Assembly (NCBI RefSeq): GCF_001969855.1
Contig: NZ_MRBL01000003.1
Coordinates: 1-64,000 of the forward strand
Reading direction: 5' to 3'
DNA from: Bacillus haynesii
Lineage (GTDB): Bacteria; Bacillota; Bacilli; Bacillales; Bacillaceae
Length of the DNA stretch: 64,000 nucleotides
The position numbers were made by a program, and so were the translations under genes. The notes beneath the pieces were generated by a model, which had not been told where the DNA came from, searched no databases, and saw nothing but the letters and a program-made list of their open reading frames with translations. This document shows, in pieces, positions 25,764 to 34,694 of this stretch. How positions within the stretch are numbered: position 1 is the stretch's first letter; the number at the start of each line of letters is the position of its first letter.

Positions 25764-25787
25764 ATCATTTTTCTTCCCTGCCGATAT
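25761..25787 (+). promoter_or_regulatory. Consensus sigma-D promoter of yvyF
   Basis: TAAA (25761-25764), exactly 15 bp, GCCGATAT (25780-25787): a perfect match to the sigma-D consensus. The TAAA overlaps the comFC TAA stop at 25761-25763. The yvyF ATG is 35 bp downstream. Confidence 0.85.
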
Positions 25788-25821
25788 AAAAGATAGAATT
25801 TAAGGATAGGGGTCAAAATTT

Positions 25822-26241
25822 ATGAATCAATTGGCGAATTGTCCAAGATGTAATGCATTGTTTATGAAAAGCAGTTTTCAAACCGTTTGCGCTTCATGCG
25901 TGAAAGAGGAAGAGCGTGCGTATGAAACCGTTTATAAATTTCTGAAAAAACAGGAAAACCGGCAGTCTACAATGTTTCAGATCGTAGAAAAAACAGGTGT
26001 CGACGAAGAGTTAATATTGAAGTTTATCAGACAGAAACGCATTCAAATCTCCAATTTCCCGAATCTCGGCTATCCGTGCGAAAGGTGCAGCACGCTTATT
26101 CGGGAAGGGCGTTATTGCATGTCATGCGAGCAAGATTTAGCATCGCAAATGAGTCAATTAGACCAGCTGGAGCAGCTTGAAAAACAGAAAAACAATAGTT
26201 CAAAAGGCACGTACTATACCTTTAAGCCTAAAAATGACTGA
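25822..26241 (+). CDS. yvyF: YvyF, flagellar operon zinc-ribbon protein
   Basis: 139 aa. Two zinc-ribbon halves: CPRCNALFMKSSFQTVCASC near the N-terminus and CERCSTLIREGRYCMSC near 90-110. Between them is a helical region, EKTGVDEELILKFIRQKRI, resembling a small winged-helix or MerR-like element. This is the flagellar-operon protein family (TIGR03826-like); molecular role unknown, possibly regulation. It is the first gene in a run to flgL and has its own sigma-D promoter. Confidence 0.92.
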   Translation: MNQLANCPRCNALFMKSSFQTVCASCVKEEERAYETVYKFLKKQENRQSTMFQIVEKTGVDEELILKFIRQKRIQISNFPNLGYPCERCSTLIREGRYCMSCEQDLASQMSQLDQLEQLEKQKNNSSKGTYYTFKPKND

Positions 26242-26246
26242 TTCCC

Positions 26247-26273
26247 TAAACTAACTTGAAGCTCAGACGATAA
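26247..26273 (+). promoter_or_regulatory. Sigma-D promoter of flgM
   Basis: TAAA (26247-26250), 15 bp, GACGATAA (26266-26273), with two mismatches to GCCGATAT. It is 48 bp before the flgM ATG. In B. subtilis flgM is likewise sigma-D dependent, giving negative feedback. Confidence 0.75.
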
Positions 26274-26320
26274 AATGAGTATGATCATAGATAACTATGG
26301 CGGAAAGTGAGAGGAATCCC

Positions 26321-26587
26321 ATGAAGATCAACCAATATGGAACACAACCTGTTAATCCTTATCATAAATCATTTGAAAAACAAACAGCTTCTTCACAGGG
26401 TGCAGCCCAGCCGGAAGATAAAGTTGAGATTTCTGCGAAAGCAAAGGAGCTGCAAAAAGGCCCTGATTTAATGAAAGAGCGTCAGGAGAAAATTGCCCAG
26501 CTGAAAGCAGCCGTGGAGAATGGAACGTACAAAGTGGACGGCAAAGGCATAGCTGAAAAAATGGTCAATTTTTATAAACAGCAATAA
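26321..26587 (+). CDS. flgM: FlgM, anti-sigma-D factor
   Basis: 88 aa from ATG 26321 after GTGAGAGGA; this equals the B. subtilis length, and an ATG at 26297 was not used. Begins [20 protein letters not shown], a flexible N-terminus, followed by [13 protein letters not shown] and [20 protein letters not shown], the helices that bind the sigma factor. FlgM holds sigma-D inactive until the hook-basal body is finished. It is produced in part by sigma-D itself through the promoter just upstream. Confidence 0.93.
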   Translation: MKINQYGTQPVNPYHKSFEKQTASSQGAAQPEDKVEISAKAKELQKGPDLMKERQEKIAQLKAAVENGTYKVDGKGIAEKMVNFYKQQ

Positions 26588-26605
26588 AAGGAGGAAGTCA
26601 GTTCA

Positions 26606-27082
26606 GTGAAACGGGTGATTGAAGAGCTGGAGCGCTTATGCGTGCTGCATGAACATCTGCTGTCTCTGTCGGAACAAAAAACGGAGGCGCTGAAGACGAA
26701 CGAAATAAAGGCACTTTCAGAAATCGTGACAAAAGAACAAAAGTATGTGCAGGCGATTGAACAAACGGAGCAGTCCCGCATTGAAGCAACTAAAAGCTGT
26801 ATCGGCAGCTCGGACGCGACCATCAGCGCATGTATCAGCAGAGCTGCGGGCGGTGAGAAAAAGGTGCTGGAACAGCTGTATGCCAAGCTCTCACAGCTCG
26901 TCATCCGTTTAAAGGATGTGAACGATTTGAACAAGCAGCTGACTTTTCAGTCGCTTCAATTTATCTCGCTTACATTTGATATGCTCCTTCCAAAAGAAGG
27001 CGGTTCAAATTACGGAAAAGAGCAGCAGCCAAACCAGACAGGCGGGGCAAAACGGCTTTCTTTATTCGACTCAAAAGCTTAG
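26606..27082 (+). CDS. flgN: FlgN (YvyG), chaperone for FlgK and FlgL
   Basis: 158 aa from GTG 26606 after AAAGGAGGAA. All-helical, with VIEELERLCVLHEHLLSLSEQKTEAL, VTKEQKYVQAIEQTE and LNKQLTFQSLQFISL; the C-terminal amphipathic helix is the cargo-binding part in this family. It guides hook-associated proteins FlgK and FlgL to the export gate, and both are encoded next. Spacing to flgK is 15 bp. Confidence 0.88.
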   Translation: MKRVIEELERLCVLHEHLLSLSEQKTEALKTNEIKALSEIVTKEQKYVQAIEQTEQSRIEATKSCIGSSDATISACISRAAGGEKKVLEQLYAKLSQLVIRLKDVNDLNKQLTFQSLQFISLTFDMLLPKEGGSNYGKEQQPNQTGGAKRLSLFDSKA

Positions 27083-27097
27083 AACGGAGTGAAAAAG

Positions 27098-28621
27098 ATG
27101 ACAAACCCAACTTTTTTAGGGCTGGAAATCGCCAAAAGAGGATTGTCCGCGCAGCAATCAGCTCTGAGCGTAACAGCAAACAATATATCCAACGCCAATA
27201 CCGAAGGGTATTCAAGACAACGTGTTACATTTAAAGCATCAACCCCTTATCCGTCCGTATCAAGAGACTCTGTCGGGCTTGCCGGCCAGATGGGTACAGG
27301 CGTTGAAATCGGTTCGGTTGAACGGGTTAGAGACAGCTTTCTGGACTATCAATACCGGACGCAGAATACAAAGGCCGGCTATTACAATGCAAAAGTGGAC
27401 GCTTTTAACCAAATGGAAGGGATTATGAATGAACTGAACGACACCGGATTAAACAAGGTTCTGAATTCATTCTGGAATTCCATTCAGGAATTGACGAATA
27501 ACGCCCACGAGCCGAGCGCAGCTTCTGTCGTCGGACAAAAAGGGCAGGCGGTCGCCGAGACATTTAACACTCTGTATGAATCGCTGACAACCGTTCAATC
27601 AAATTTAGGCGACCAGATTGATCAAAATGTGATGACGATCAACTCGCTTCTGTCACAGCTGAACAGTTTAAACGAGCAAATTGCCAAAGTCGAGCCGAAC
27701 GGCTATCTCCCGAATGATTTGTACGATAAGCGTGATCAGCTCCTTGATGAACTGTCTTCAATGGTTAATATCAAAGTCAGCTATACGAAGACTGGCGGCA
27801 ACCCACTTGCAACCGCTGAAGGCATTGCATCAATAGAAATCCTGGACGAAAACGGCCAGTCTCTGGGCCAGGTTCTTGACGGACCAAACTTCACGACTGA
27901 AACGGTCAAAGTAAATTACGACAACGATACAGGCCTTGTGACAGGCGTTTCCCTCGGCGGGACGGACATCGGCATCGATTCGTTTACTAGCAAAGGGTCG
28001 CTGCTCGGTTTAATCGAGTCCTTCGGATATATGTCAAACGGTGCAGAAAAAGGTTTATATCCTGAAATGCTCGCAGACTTGGATACGATGGCACTTGCTT
28101 TTGCGAAAGAGTTTAATGCAGTCCATCAAAGCGGGTTTACTTCATCAGGAGAACCGGGAGGCATTTTCTTTGAATTCACCGGGGGAGAGTCTGAGCCTGC
28201 AAAGGGAGCCGCAGGCAAAATCAAAGTAGCCGATGAGATCCTCAATTCAAAAGGCGATAAAATCGCCGCATCGCTGAATGGTGAAGCGAGCGACAACTCC
28301 AACGCGACAAATCTCGCTAATGTCTTCACCAAGAAAATGCAAATCGGCGACAAAACGACGACCGTTTTAGACTATTACTCAGGCATCATCGGTGAAATGG
28401 GTGTAAAAGCTCAGGAAACAAACAGACTGGCCAAAAATACAGAAACGCTTGTAAACACAGCTGAATTGAACAGACAGTCTGTAAGCGCCGTATCATTAGA
28501 TGAAGAAATGTCGAACATGATCCAATTTCAGCATGCTTATAACGCAGCTGCGAGAATGATAACGCTACAGGACGAAGTCCTCGATAAGATTATTAACGGC
28601 ATGGGTGTCGTGGGAAGGTAG
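27098..28621 (+). CDS. flgK: FlgK, hook-filament junction protein HAP1
   Basis: 507 aa from ATG 27098, 10 bp after GGAG, identical in length to B. subtilis FlgK; GTG 27089 touches the site. N-terminal rod/hook motif FLGLEIAKRGLSAQQSAL and NNISNANTEGYSRQRV, C-terminal EEMSNMIQFQHAYNAAARMI. These form the D0/D1 coiled coils joining hook to filament. The middle (about 110-440) is the variable surface domain. FlgL follows after 10 bp. Confidence 0.96.
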   Translation: MTNPTFLGLEIAKRGLSAQQSALSVTANNISNANTEGYSRQRVTFKASTPYPSVSRDSVGLAGQMGTGVEIGSVERVRDSFLDYQYRTQNTKAGYYNAKVDAFNQMEGIMNELNDTGLNKVLNSFWNSIQELTNNAHEPSAASVVGQKGQAVAETFNTLYESLTTVQSNLGDQIDQNVMTINSLLSQLNSLNEQIAKVEPNGYLPNDLYDKRDQLLDELSSMVNIKVSYTKTGGNPLATAEGIASIEILDENGQSLGQVLDGPNFTTETVKVNYDNDTGLVTGVSLGGTDIGIDSFTSKGSLLGLIESFGYMSNGAEKGLYPEMLADLDTMALAFAKEFNAVHQSGFTSSGEPGGIFFEFTGGESEPAKGAAGKIKVADEILNSKGDKIAASLNGEASDNSNATNLANVFTKKMQIGDKTTTVLDYYSGIIGEMGVKAQETNRLAKNTETLVNTAELNRQSVSAVSLDEEMSNMIQFQHAYNAAARMITLQDEVLDKIINGMGVVGR

Positions 28622-28631
28622 GTAGAGATTC

Positions 28632-29543
28632 ATGCGGGTAACCCAAGGGATGATCGCAAAAAATTCTTTGCGCTACATCAATTCAAGTTATGGAAAGCTG
28701 GATAAGCTTCAATCCCAGATTTCTTCAGGAAAAAAGATCACAAAGGCATCCGACGACCCAGTCGTCGCAATGAAAAGCCTGAAGTATAATACACAGTTGT
28801 CCCAGGTTAAACAATACCAAAGCAATGCCTCGCAAGCTTTTACATGGCTTGAAAACACGGAAACGAACATTACAGAAGGCATTGATATCATGTCGAAAAT
28901 CAGAGAGCTGACCGTTAAGGCTCAAAACAGTACAAACGGCGAGGATGAATTAAATGCGATCGGGGTCGAAATCGGCCAACTGAAAGACCAGCTGATCCAG
29001 ATCGCCAACACGCAGGTCAACGGCCGCTACCTCTTTAACGGAACGAATTCTGACGTCGCTCCGATCACAAAAAACGCCGATGGTACTTACACATACAATT
29101 TTGAAAACTATACTAGCAACTCTGACGTTAACATCAATGTTTCGCCAAATGCAACTTTAAATGTAAACTCCAATCCGATTTCGGCTTTCGGCGGACAATC
29201 AAGCAGCGGACAAAATGTGTTTGAAATGATTGAGTCTCTCGAGAACGCCTTAAAAGCGGGAACAATGGAAGGAATGGAAAACGCCCTCTCAGACATTGAC
29301 CAGTTTTCTAATCAGATGAGCAATGAGCGATCTGATATTGGAGCGCGCTACAATCGGCTCGAATTGATCAATTCACGGCTGAGCGAACAGGAAGAGACGG
29401 CGACAAAGGTATTGTCAGACAACGAAGATGTTGAGCTTGAAGAAATCATTACTGAATTTATTACACAGCAATCGGTTCATAGAGCTGCACTTGCCATAAA
29501 TGCGAAAATCGTTCAGCCGACACTGGTTGACTTTTTAAGATAA
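28632..29543 (+). CDS. flgL: FlgL, hook-filament junction protein HAP3
   Basis: 303 aa, flagellin-like ends: [20 protein letters not shown] and [20 protein letters not shown] at the N-terminus, [21 protein letters not shown] at the C-terminus. FlgL sits between FlgK and the Hag filament. A terminator-like hairpin follows its stop, before yviE. Confidence 0.95.
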   Translation: MRVTQGMIAKNSLRYINSSYGKLDKLQSQISSGKKITKASDDPVVAMKSLKYNTQLSQVKQYQSNASQAFTWLENTETNITEGIDIMSKIRELTVKAQNSTNGEDELNAIGVEIGQLKDQLIQIANTQVNGRYLFNGTNSDVAPITKNADGTYTYNFENYTSNSDVNINVSPNATLNVNSNPISAFGGQSSSGQNVFEMIESLENALKAGTMEGMENALSDIDQFSNQMSNERSDIGARYNRLELINSRLSEQEETATKVLSDNEDVELEEIITEFITQQSVHRAALAINAKIVQPTLVDFLR

Positions 29544-29571
29544 AAGCGACTCTATCCGAGTTGCTTTTTTT
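29544..29571 (+). terminator. Terminator-like hairpin between flgL and yviE
   Basis: AAGCGACTC (29544-29552), loop TATCC, GAGTTGCTT (29558-29566) with one G-U pair, then a run of T. It is a good intrinsic terminator inside what is usually read as one operon, so it may lower yviE-fliW-csrA expression relative to flgKL. Confidence 0.7.
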
Positions 29572-29592
29572 CAGCAAAAGGAGGATATCATA

Positions 29593-30159
29593 ATGGAGAT
29601 GCCGAGGCTGATCATGCAAAATATCCCTGGCCGCATCGGTTTAACAACGCCGCCGCCGGACTTAAAAATGGAACAGCCGCAAGCCGACTTGAAAATCGAG
29701 CAGCCGCCGGCCGAACTGGAGATAACAACCACCCCTTCAAAGCTCACGATTGACCAGACAAAAGCTTGGGAAGACTTAGAAAGAAAGCATATATTTAAAA
29801 GGATTGAAGAAGGGGCGCAGCAGGGCTATCAGGATTGGCTCGCCGGAATGGCGCGGACCGCTGAAGAAGGGGACGAAATGATGCGGATCGAAATCGAAGG
29901 CAATCCGCTGGCAGACCAGGCGAGGCGGAACAGCGAGCCTGAACCGATTCAAATCGGCGTTCATTTTACGCCGTCGTTTGACAGGGTGAAAATCGCATAC
30001 GAACCGGCTGAAGTGAACATTGAAGCGACGCCGCGCAAGCCTGTTATCGAAGCAACGCCGAATAAACCGGTTGTTAACTATACGCCAGGCAGTGTGAAGG
30101 TTGACATGCTCCAATATCCGGAGGTAAAAATAGATGTGGAATACCCAAAACAAAAGTAA
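29593..30159 (+). CDS. yviE: YviE, flagellar operon protein (DUF6470 type)
   Basis: 188 aa after AAAGGAGG. Low-complexity Pro/Glu-rich N-terminus made of related units (PPPDLKMEQPQADLKIEQ, PPAELEI) and a similar C-terminal set (PAEVNIEATPRKPVIE, ATPNKPVVNYTPGSVKVD). These alternating strands look like a fibrous or beta-rich repeat. The central part GWDLERKHIFKRIEEGAQQ-like region (about 55-85) is helical. No signal peptide. Function unknown; its constant place before fliW suggests a flagellar role. Confidence 0.85.
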   Translation: MEMPRLIMQNIPGRIGLTTPPPDLKMEQPQADLKIEQPPAELEITTTPSKLTIDQTKAWEDLERKHIFKRIEEGAQQGYQDWLAGMARTAEEGDEMMRIEIEGNPLADQARRNSEPEPIQIGVHFTPSFDRVKIAYEPAEVNIEATPRKPVIEATPNKPVVNYTPGSVKVDMLQYPEVKIDVEYPKQK

Positions 30160-30180
30160 TTCAGCAAAGGATCGTGAATG

Positions 30181-30612
30181 ATGATCATTAAAACGAAGTA
30201 TCACGGAGAAGCGCAAATTCAAGAAGACCAGACAATCGTGTTTAAAAACGGCCTGCCCGGGTTTACAGGCGAGAAGAAGTTTGTCATCCTGCCGCTGTCA
30301 GAGGATTCGCCGTTCGTCGTCCTTCAGTCGATGCAGTCGGAAGAGCTTGCATTCATTGTCGCCAGTCCGTTCGTCTTTTTCAAAGATTACGGCTTTGACC
30401 TTGATGAAACGACGGTTGAACTTCTTGAAATCGATTCTGCCGAAGACGTTGAAGTGATGGCGATTTTAACGATCGAAGAGCCATTCGAGAAATCAACGGC
30501 CAATTTGATGGCGCCGATTGTGGTGAACCGCAGAAAAATGCTTGCCAAACAAGTGATTTTGCATGACTCTTCTTATCAGACAAAGCAGCCGATAGGAGGG
30601 GAAGTATGCTAG
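30181..30612 (+). CDS. fliW: FliW, flagellar assembly factor and CsrA antagonist
   Basis: 143 aa from ATG 30181, the B. subtilis length; the adjacent ATG 30178 is an alternative. Conserved [36 protein letters not shown] and [22 protein letters not shown]. FliW binds newly made flagellin, and when flagellin is exported the freed FliW binds CsrA and relieves repression of hag. Its end overlaps the csrA start by 7 bp, so the two partners are translationally coupled, and hag is next. Confidence 0.95.
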   Translation: MIIKTKYHGEAQIQEDQTIVFKNGLPGFTGEKKFVILPLSEDSPFVVLQSMQSEELAFIVASPFVFFKDYGFDLDETTVELLEIDSAEDVEVMAILTIEEPFEKSTANLMAPIVVNRRKMLAKQVILHDSSYQTKQPIGGEVC

Positions 30613-30830
30613 TCTTATCCCGGAAGCTCAATGAAGCGATTCAAATCGGAGACGACATTGAAGTGAAAATCATATCCGTTGACGGCGACCAGGTGAAAAT
30701 CGGCATTGACGCGCCGAAGCATGTCGACATTCACCGCAAGGAAATCTATTTGGCGATCCAGGAAGAAAACAGCCGGGCCGCTTCCATCTCAAACGATTTA
30801 CTTGCGAAATTATCCTCACAAAAAAAGTGA
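30606..30830 (+). CDS. csrA: CsrA, translational repressor of hag
   Basis: 74 aa from ATG 30606 after AGGAGGGG. The fold is visible in [47 protein letters not shown] and VYLAI-like sequence. The N-terminal strand (residues 2-8) and the VHRKEI region form the two RNA-binding faces of the dimer, which bind GGA in hairpin loops. It represses hag by covering the Shine-Dalgarno site; FliW counteracts it. The stop codon lies inside the terminator stem. Confidence 0.97.
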   Translation: MLVLSRKLNEAIQIGDDIEVKIISVDGDQVKIGIDAPKHVDIHRKEIYLAIQEENSRAASISNDLLAKLSSQKK

Positions 30831-30842
30831 GGATTTTTTTAT
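30812..30842 (+). terminator. Intrinsic terminator of csrA
   Basis: ATCCTCAC (30812-30819) pairs with GTGAGGAT (30827-30834), then eight T. The csrA TGA at 30828-30830 is in the descending arm, so a ribosome finishing csrA covers part of the hairpin. Confidence 0.85.
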
Positions 30843-30850
30843 TTTTGCTA

Positions 30851-30877
30851 TAAACAAATCAAAGGGAGTTCCGATAT
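30851..30877 (+). promoter_or_regulatory. Sigma-D promoter of hag
   Basis: TAAA (30851-30854), 15 bp, TCCGATAT (30870-30877), one mismatch from GCCGATAT. Expected to be the main, strong flagellin promoter. Confidence 0.85.
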
Positions 30878-30918
30878 AAATTATGTAGCAGGAAGGACAG
30901 CCTGAATGCTTCAAAATA

Positions 30919-30955
30919 TGCACATGGACGTGCAATCAAACACATTTCAAGGAGG
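30919..30955 (+). promoter_or_regulatory. CsrA-binding leader of hag
   Basis: TGCAC (30919-30923) and GTGCA (30930-30934) form a stem that presents loop ATGGAC with GGA at 30926-30928, the ideal CsrA target. A second GGA is in the Shine-Dalgarno AAGGAGG (30949-30955), 9 bp before the ATG. This two-site layout matches the leader known in B. subtilis. Confidence 0.8.
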
Positions 30956-30964
30956 AAATACACA

Positions 30965-31897
30965 ATGAGAATCAACCACAACATTGCGGCGCTTAATACG
31001 CTGAACCGTCTGTCAGCAAACAACGGCGCAAGCCAAAAGAACATGGAGAAGCTTTCTTCTGGTCTTCGCATCAACCGTGCCGGAGATGACGCAGCAGGTC
31101 TTGCCATCTCTGAAAAAATGAGAGGACAAATCCGCGGTCTTGAAATGGCTTCTAAGAACGCTCAAGACGGCATCTCTCTTATCCAAACAGCTGAAGGTGC
31201 ATTGACTGAAACTCACTCAATCCTTCAACGTGTTCGTGAACTAGTTGTTCAAGCTGGAAACACTGGAACACAACAAGGTGAAGATTTAACAGCGATTCAA
31301 GACGAAATCAAAGCATTAAAAGACGAAATTGATGGCATCTCAGAACGTACAGAGTTCAACGGTAAGAAATTGTTGGATGGTACTTTTAAAGCACCAGCAG
31401 ATCCAGCAGCCCCTGCGGCAGGTGACAAATCTTTAGTTTTCCAAATTGGTGCTAACGCAACGCAACAAATTTCTGTTAACATTGAAAAAATGAGCACTGA
31501 TGCATTGGGAGTTAAAGATCCTGCAGATACTACTGGTCAAACTATGTTAGCTAACCAATCAGTTGGAGATATCGATGTAACTAAATTTGCTGATAATGAT
31601 GCGGATGCAGCAGATGTAGGTTTTGATACTCAACTAAAAATCGTTGATTCAGCGATCAACCAAGTATCTGCACAACGCGCTAAACTTGGTGCGGTACAAA
31701 ACCGTCTAGAGCACACAATCAACAACCTTGGTGCTTCTTCTGAAAACTTAACAGCTGCTGAGTCTCGTATCCGTGACGTTGACATGGCAAAAGAAATGAG
31801 CGAGTTCACGAAGAACAACATTCTTTCTCAAGCTTCTCAAGCGATGCTTGCTCAAGCGAACCAACAGCCACAAAACGTTCTTCAGTTGCTTCGTTAA
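30965..31897 (+). CDS. hag: Hag, flagellin
   Basis: 310 aa. Conserved N-terminal D0/D1 (MRINHNIAALNTLNRL, LSSGLRINRAGDDAAGLAIS, MRGQIRGLEMASKNAQDGIS) and C-terminal D1/D0 (RDVDMAKEMSEFTKNNIL, AMLAQANQQPQNVLQLLR). The central part (about 135-215) is the variable surface domain, with ADPAAPAAGDKSLVFQIGAN and DPADTTGQTML. Codon use is strongly biased to preferred codons, as expected of an abundant protein. No signal peptide: it is exported through the flagellar channel and chaperoned by FliS. Single gene with its own sigma-D promoter, CsrA sites and terminator. Confidence 0.98.
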   Translation: MRINHNIAALNTLNRLSANNGASQKNMEKLSSGLRINRAGDDAAGLAISEKMRGQIRGLEMASKNAQDGISLIQTAEGALTETHSILQRVRELVVQAGNTGTQQGEDLTAIQDEIKALKDEIDGISERTEFNGKKLLDGTFKAPADPAAPAAGDKSLVFQIGANATQQISVNIEKMSTDALGVKDPADTTGQTMLANQSVGDIDVTKFADNDADAADVGFDTQLKIVDSAINQVSAQRAKLGAVQNRLEHTINNLGASSENLTAAESRIRDVDMAKEMSEFTKNNILSQASQAMLAQANQQPQNVLQLLR

Positions 31898-31907
31898 TTT
31901 TAAAAGG

Positions 31908-31934
31908 ATCTTGGCTTATGCCAAGGTCTTTTTT
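31908..31934 (+). terminator. Intrinsic terminator of hag
   Basis: GATCTTGGC (31908-31916), loop TTA-T, GCCAAGGTC (31920-31928), then TTTTTTT. A second weaker hairpin with AATCC and GGATT followed by a T run is at about 31947-31973. Confidence 0.85.
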
Positions 31935-32020
31935 TACATTTGTCTAAAAATCCTTTGCAGGGATTCTTTTTTTATTTAAACCTCTTTGTCCTTTCTCATA
32001 ATTTTTTTCCATAAAGATAT

Positions 32021-32047
32021 TTAATCTCATTCGCCCTTAGCCGATAT
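32021..32047 (+). promoter_or_regulatory. Sigma-D promoter of flaG-fliDST
   Basis: TTAA (32021-32024), 15 bp, perfect GCCGATAT (32040-32047), 34 bp before the flaG TTG. Confidence 0.8.
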
Positions 32048-32081
32048 AAGTTTTAGATCATAGCATAGGGGATGGTAAAAA

Positions 32082-32423
32082 TTGTCGATCAATAGATTGT
32101 CATCTTTAGAACCCATTATTGATGCTTACAAAACGCAGATGATGAATAAACAGTCTGAAGCTGTGGAACGCCCGCAGCAGACGGACGCTGCAGAATTTAC
32201 ATTTGCTCAGCTTGAAAAAACCGTACAAGGCGCAAACAACCTTTTGGAGCCGTCGCAAGTCCACCTTCAGTTTGTGCTTCATGAAAAACTGGGAGAGTAT
32301 TATGTGAAAGTCGTGGACAATCGGACAGAGGAAGTCATCCGTGAGATCCCGCCAAAAGAGTGGCTCGATTTTTATGCGGCGATGGCGGAATGTATGGGGT
32401 TAATTGTCGATAAAACTACATAG
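32082..32423 (+). CDS. flaG: FlaG (YvyC), filament-associated protein
   Basis: 113 aa from TTG 32082. Variable first half, then [46 protein letters not shown], the FlaG domain with the IREIPP signature. It sits directly before fliD, as in many flagellar operons. The role is not well set; loss in other bacteria changes filament length. Confidence 0.9.
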   Translation: MSINRLSSLEPIIDAYKTQMMNKQSEAVERPQQTDAAEFTFAQLEKTVQGANNLLEPSQVHLQFVLHEKLGEYYVKVVDNRTEEVIREIPPKEWLDFYAAMAECMGLIVDKTT

Positions 32424-32442
32424 AACAGGAGTGTTAGATGAT

Positions 32443-33924
32443 ATGGCGATCAGAATATCAGGTTTAGCTTCAGGGATGGATGTAGACGATATTGTCAGCA
32501 AATTAATGAAAACGGAGCGCGTCCCGCTCGATAAGCTTACGCAAAAAAAACAGACTTTAGAATGGCAGCGTGACAGCTATCGTGAAATCAATACGAAAAT
32601 CAAAGGCTTGCAGGAATCAATCAACCTTATGCTCCGTCCCAGCACGTACGGCGCGAAAAAGGTGACAAGCTCTAACGAGTCGGCGGTTACGGCAACAGGT
32701 ACCACGAATGCGGCATCAGGCACGATTCAAATCAACAAGCTGGCAACCGCCGCCACCTATAAAACTTCTAGCCTTTCAGGGTATACAGGGAGCGATCAAA
32801 CGTTAACTTTCCAAGTGACAGCTCCTGGAGAAACGACTGCAAAAAAAGTTGAAATCAGCGTCAGCAGCACGGATACGCTGGATGACATCGTTTCCAAAGT
32901 CAATAAATCAAATTTGGGCGTAACCGCTATGAAAGAAAAGATTTATAACGGGTCTGAATATGTGGAAACGATCGCTTTCACATCAAAAGCAACCGGCGCA
33001 GGGGGCAGCATACAGGCAGCTGATGATGCGACGGCGAGCTTTATGTCTAATCAGCTCGGATTTGCGCTTGACGCAGACAACAAGATGACAGCCAGCCAGG
33101 CCGGTCAAAATGCCGAAGTTGTCATCAACGGATTGCAGATTGAGAAGACAACGAACAACTTTACCGTTAATAATGTGACATATCAGCTGAAGAATACGAC
33201 AAACAGCCCTGTTTCGCTTGACGTAGCAACTGATGTTGACGGGATTTATGAAAAGATTAAAGACTTTGTCACACAGTACAATGAACTGATCGATATGGTC
33301 AACGGAAAGCTCACGGAAAAGAAATACCGCGACTATACGCCGCTGACAGAAGAACAAAAAGCAGATATGACGGAAAAGCAAATTGAGCTGTGGGAAGAAA
33401 AAGCGAAAAGCGGATTGTTAAGGGGCGACACGATTTTAAGCGGCGCCGCCAACCAAATGCGGACCGATTTTTATTCGAATGTGTCTGTGAACGGAGAGTC
33501 ACTGCAGCTTACCCAGTTTGGGATTTCGACTACAAGCGTTTACAGTCAGCGCGGTCATTTAGAGATCAACGAAGAAAAGCTGAAAGCGAAAATTAAAGAA
33601 GACCCTGACAGTGTGGCAAACCTCTTTATGGCGGGAACGAGCAGCACGGAAAATTACAATGAAAAAGGTATCATGAGAAGGCTTCAGACTGTTTTGACCG
33701 ATACGAAGAAGCAGATTGAAGATAAAGCCGGAAATTCAGCAATGACAAACAATCAATTTACAATCGGGAAAAACTTGAATACAGTTGATTCTGACATTTC
33801 GTCAATGAACGCCCGCCTGAAACAAGTCGAAAATCGCTACTACACAAAGTTCACGGCGATGGAAAAAGCGATTCAAAAAGCGAATGAACAATCGACATAC
33901 TTATTACAAATGCTTGGACAATAA
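32443..33924 (+). CDS. fliD: FliD, filament cap protein HAP2
   Basis: 493 aa from ATG 32443, 11 bp after AGGAG. A longer frame opens at 32404 inside flaG without a ribosome site. N-terminal [42 protein letters not shown]-terminal coiled coil [34 protein letters not shown]. FliD caps the growing filament and folds incoming flagellin. FliT (34341) is its likely chaperone. Confidence 0.96.
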   Translation: MAIRISGLASGMDVDDIVSKLMKTERVPLDKLTQKKQTLEWQRDSYREINTKIKGLQESINLMLRPSTYGAKKVTSSNESAVTATGTTNAASGTIQINKLATAATYKTSSLSGYTGSDQTLTFQVTAPGETTAKKVEISVSSTDTLDDIVSKVNKSNLGVTAMKEKIYNGSEYVETIAFTSKATGAGGSIQAADDATASFMSNQLGFALDADNKMTASQAGQNAEVVINGLQIEKTTNNFTVNNVTYQLKNTTNSPVSLDVATDVDGIYEKIKDFVTQYNELIDMVNGKLTEKKYRDYTPLTEEQKADMTEKQIELWEEKAKSGLLRGDTILSGAANQMRTDFYSNVSVNGESLQLTQFGISTTSVYSQRGHLEINEEKLKAKIKEDPDSVANLFMAGTSSTENYNEKGIMRRLQTVLTDTKKQIEDKAGNSAMTNNQFTIGKNLNTVDSDISSMNARLKQVENRYYTKFTAMEKAIQKANEQSTYLLQMLGQ

Positions 33925-33942
33925 TTTGGTGGAGGATCAACA

Positions 33943-34344
33943 ATGGCTTTAAACAACCCGTATGCAGCTTATCAGCAAAATTCAATCAATACGGCGACCC
34001 CTGGAGAATTGACGCTTATGCTATTTGACGGCTGCCTTAAATTTATGAAGCTGGCGAAACAGGCGATTGAACAAGAGGATATGGAAACGAAAAATACGAA
34101 CCTTGTCAAAGCTCAAAAGATTATCCAGGAGCTCAATATCACCCTTGACCGGAAAGTCGAATTGGCCGCTTCAATGGGGGCGATGTACGAGTATATTCAC
34201 CGCCGCTTGGTTGAAGCGAACATTCACAATGACAAAGATATCGTGACGGAAGTCGAAGGGTATGTCAAAGATTTACGCGATGCCTGGAAGCAGGCGCTTC
34301 AAATCGAACGGCAGGGCCGGTTCGGATCGGGCGGGCTGGCATGA
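33943..34344 (+). CDS. fliS: FliS, flagellin export chaperone
   Basis: 133 aa from ATG 33943 after GGAGG. Starts ALNNPYAAYQQNSINTATPGELTLMLFDGC, the family signature, then helices with AIEQEDMETKNTNLVKAQKIIQELN and MYEYIHRRLVEANIHND. FliS wraps the C-terminus of Hag, keeps it from polymerising and helps it reach the export gate. It also links to the Hag-FliW-CsrA circuit. It overlaps fliT by 4 bp. Confidence 0.96.
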   Translation: MALNNPYAAYQQNSINTATPGELTLMLFDGCLKFMKLAKQAIEQEDMETKNTNLVKAQKIIQELNITLDRKVELAASMGAMYEYIHRRLVEANIHNDKDIVTEVEGYVKDLRDAWKQALQIERQGRFGSGGLA

Positions 34345-34685
34345 TGGAAAAGATTGAGCTGCTGTACAGCGAAACAAAACATATGCTCGCTCAAATAAAA
34401 GGCGCCCCGGAAAGCGATGAGCTGGTTCAGGCAATTGAAGATTTTCTTGAAAAACGCGATGGCTTGATCAAAGAGATCAAGCCGCCTCTTTCTGAGACAG
34501 AAAAGCAGCAGATGCGGCAAGTGACGGATTTGGAGCCATTGCTCATGGCCGAACTGAAAAGGCTGCAGCAGGCTGTCAAACAGGAGCTGCTTCAGGCGAA
34601 GCAGAAGCGTGCCATGCATCATTCCTATATCAATCCGTACGCCAACATGACGATTGACGGCACATATTATGACAAGCGCAAATAG
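34341..34685 (+). CDS. fliT: FliT, FliD export chaperone
   Basis: 114 aa, helical, starting within the fliS stop (ATGA overlap). MMEKIELLYSETKHMLAQIKG, IEDFLEKRDGLIKEIKPPLSE and LEPLLMAELKRLQQAVKQELLQAKQKRA show three or four amphipathic helices, as expected. The length is one residue more than B. subtilis FliT. The C-terminal tail is Tyr/Asn-rich. It is immediately followed by another small gene. Confidence 0.85.
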   Translation: MMEKIELLYSETKHMLAQIKGAPESDELVQAIEDFLEKRDGLIKEIKPPLSETEKQQMRQVTDLEPLLMAELKRLQQAVKQELLQAKQKRAMHHSYINPYANMTIDGTYYDKRK

Positions 34686-34694
34686 GTGATCGCT

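Noticed and set aside
32404-32442. Longer FliD beginning inside flaG
   Set aside because: No ribosome site at 32404; the 32443 start gives a normal FliD N-terminus ([14 protein letters not shown]).
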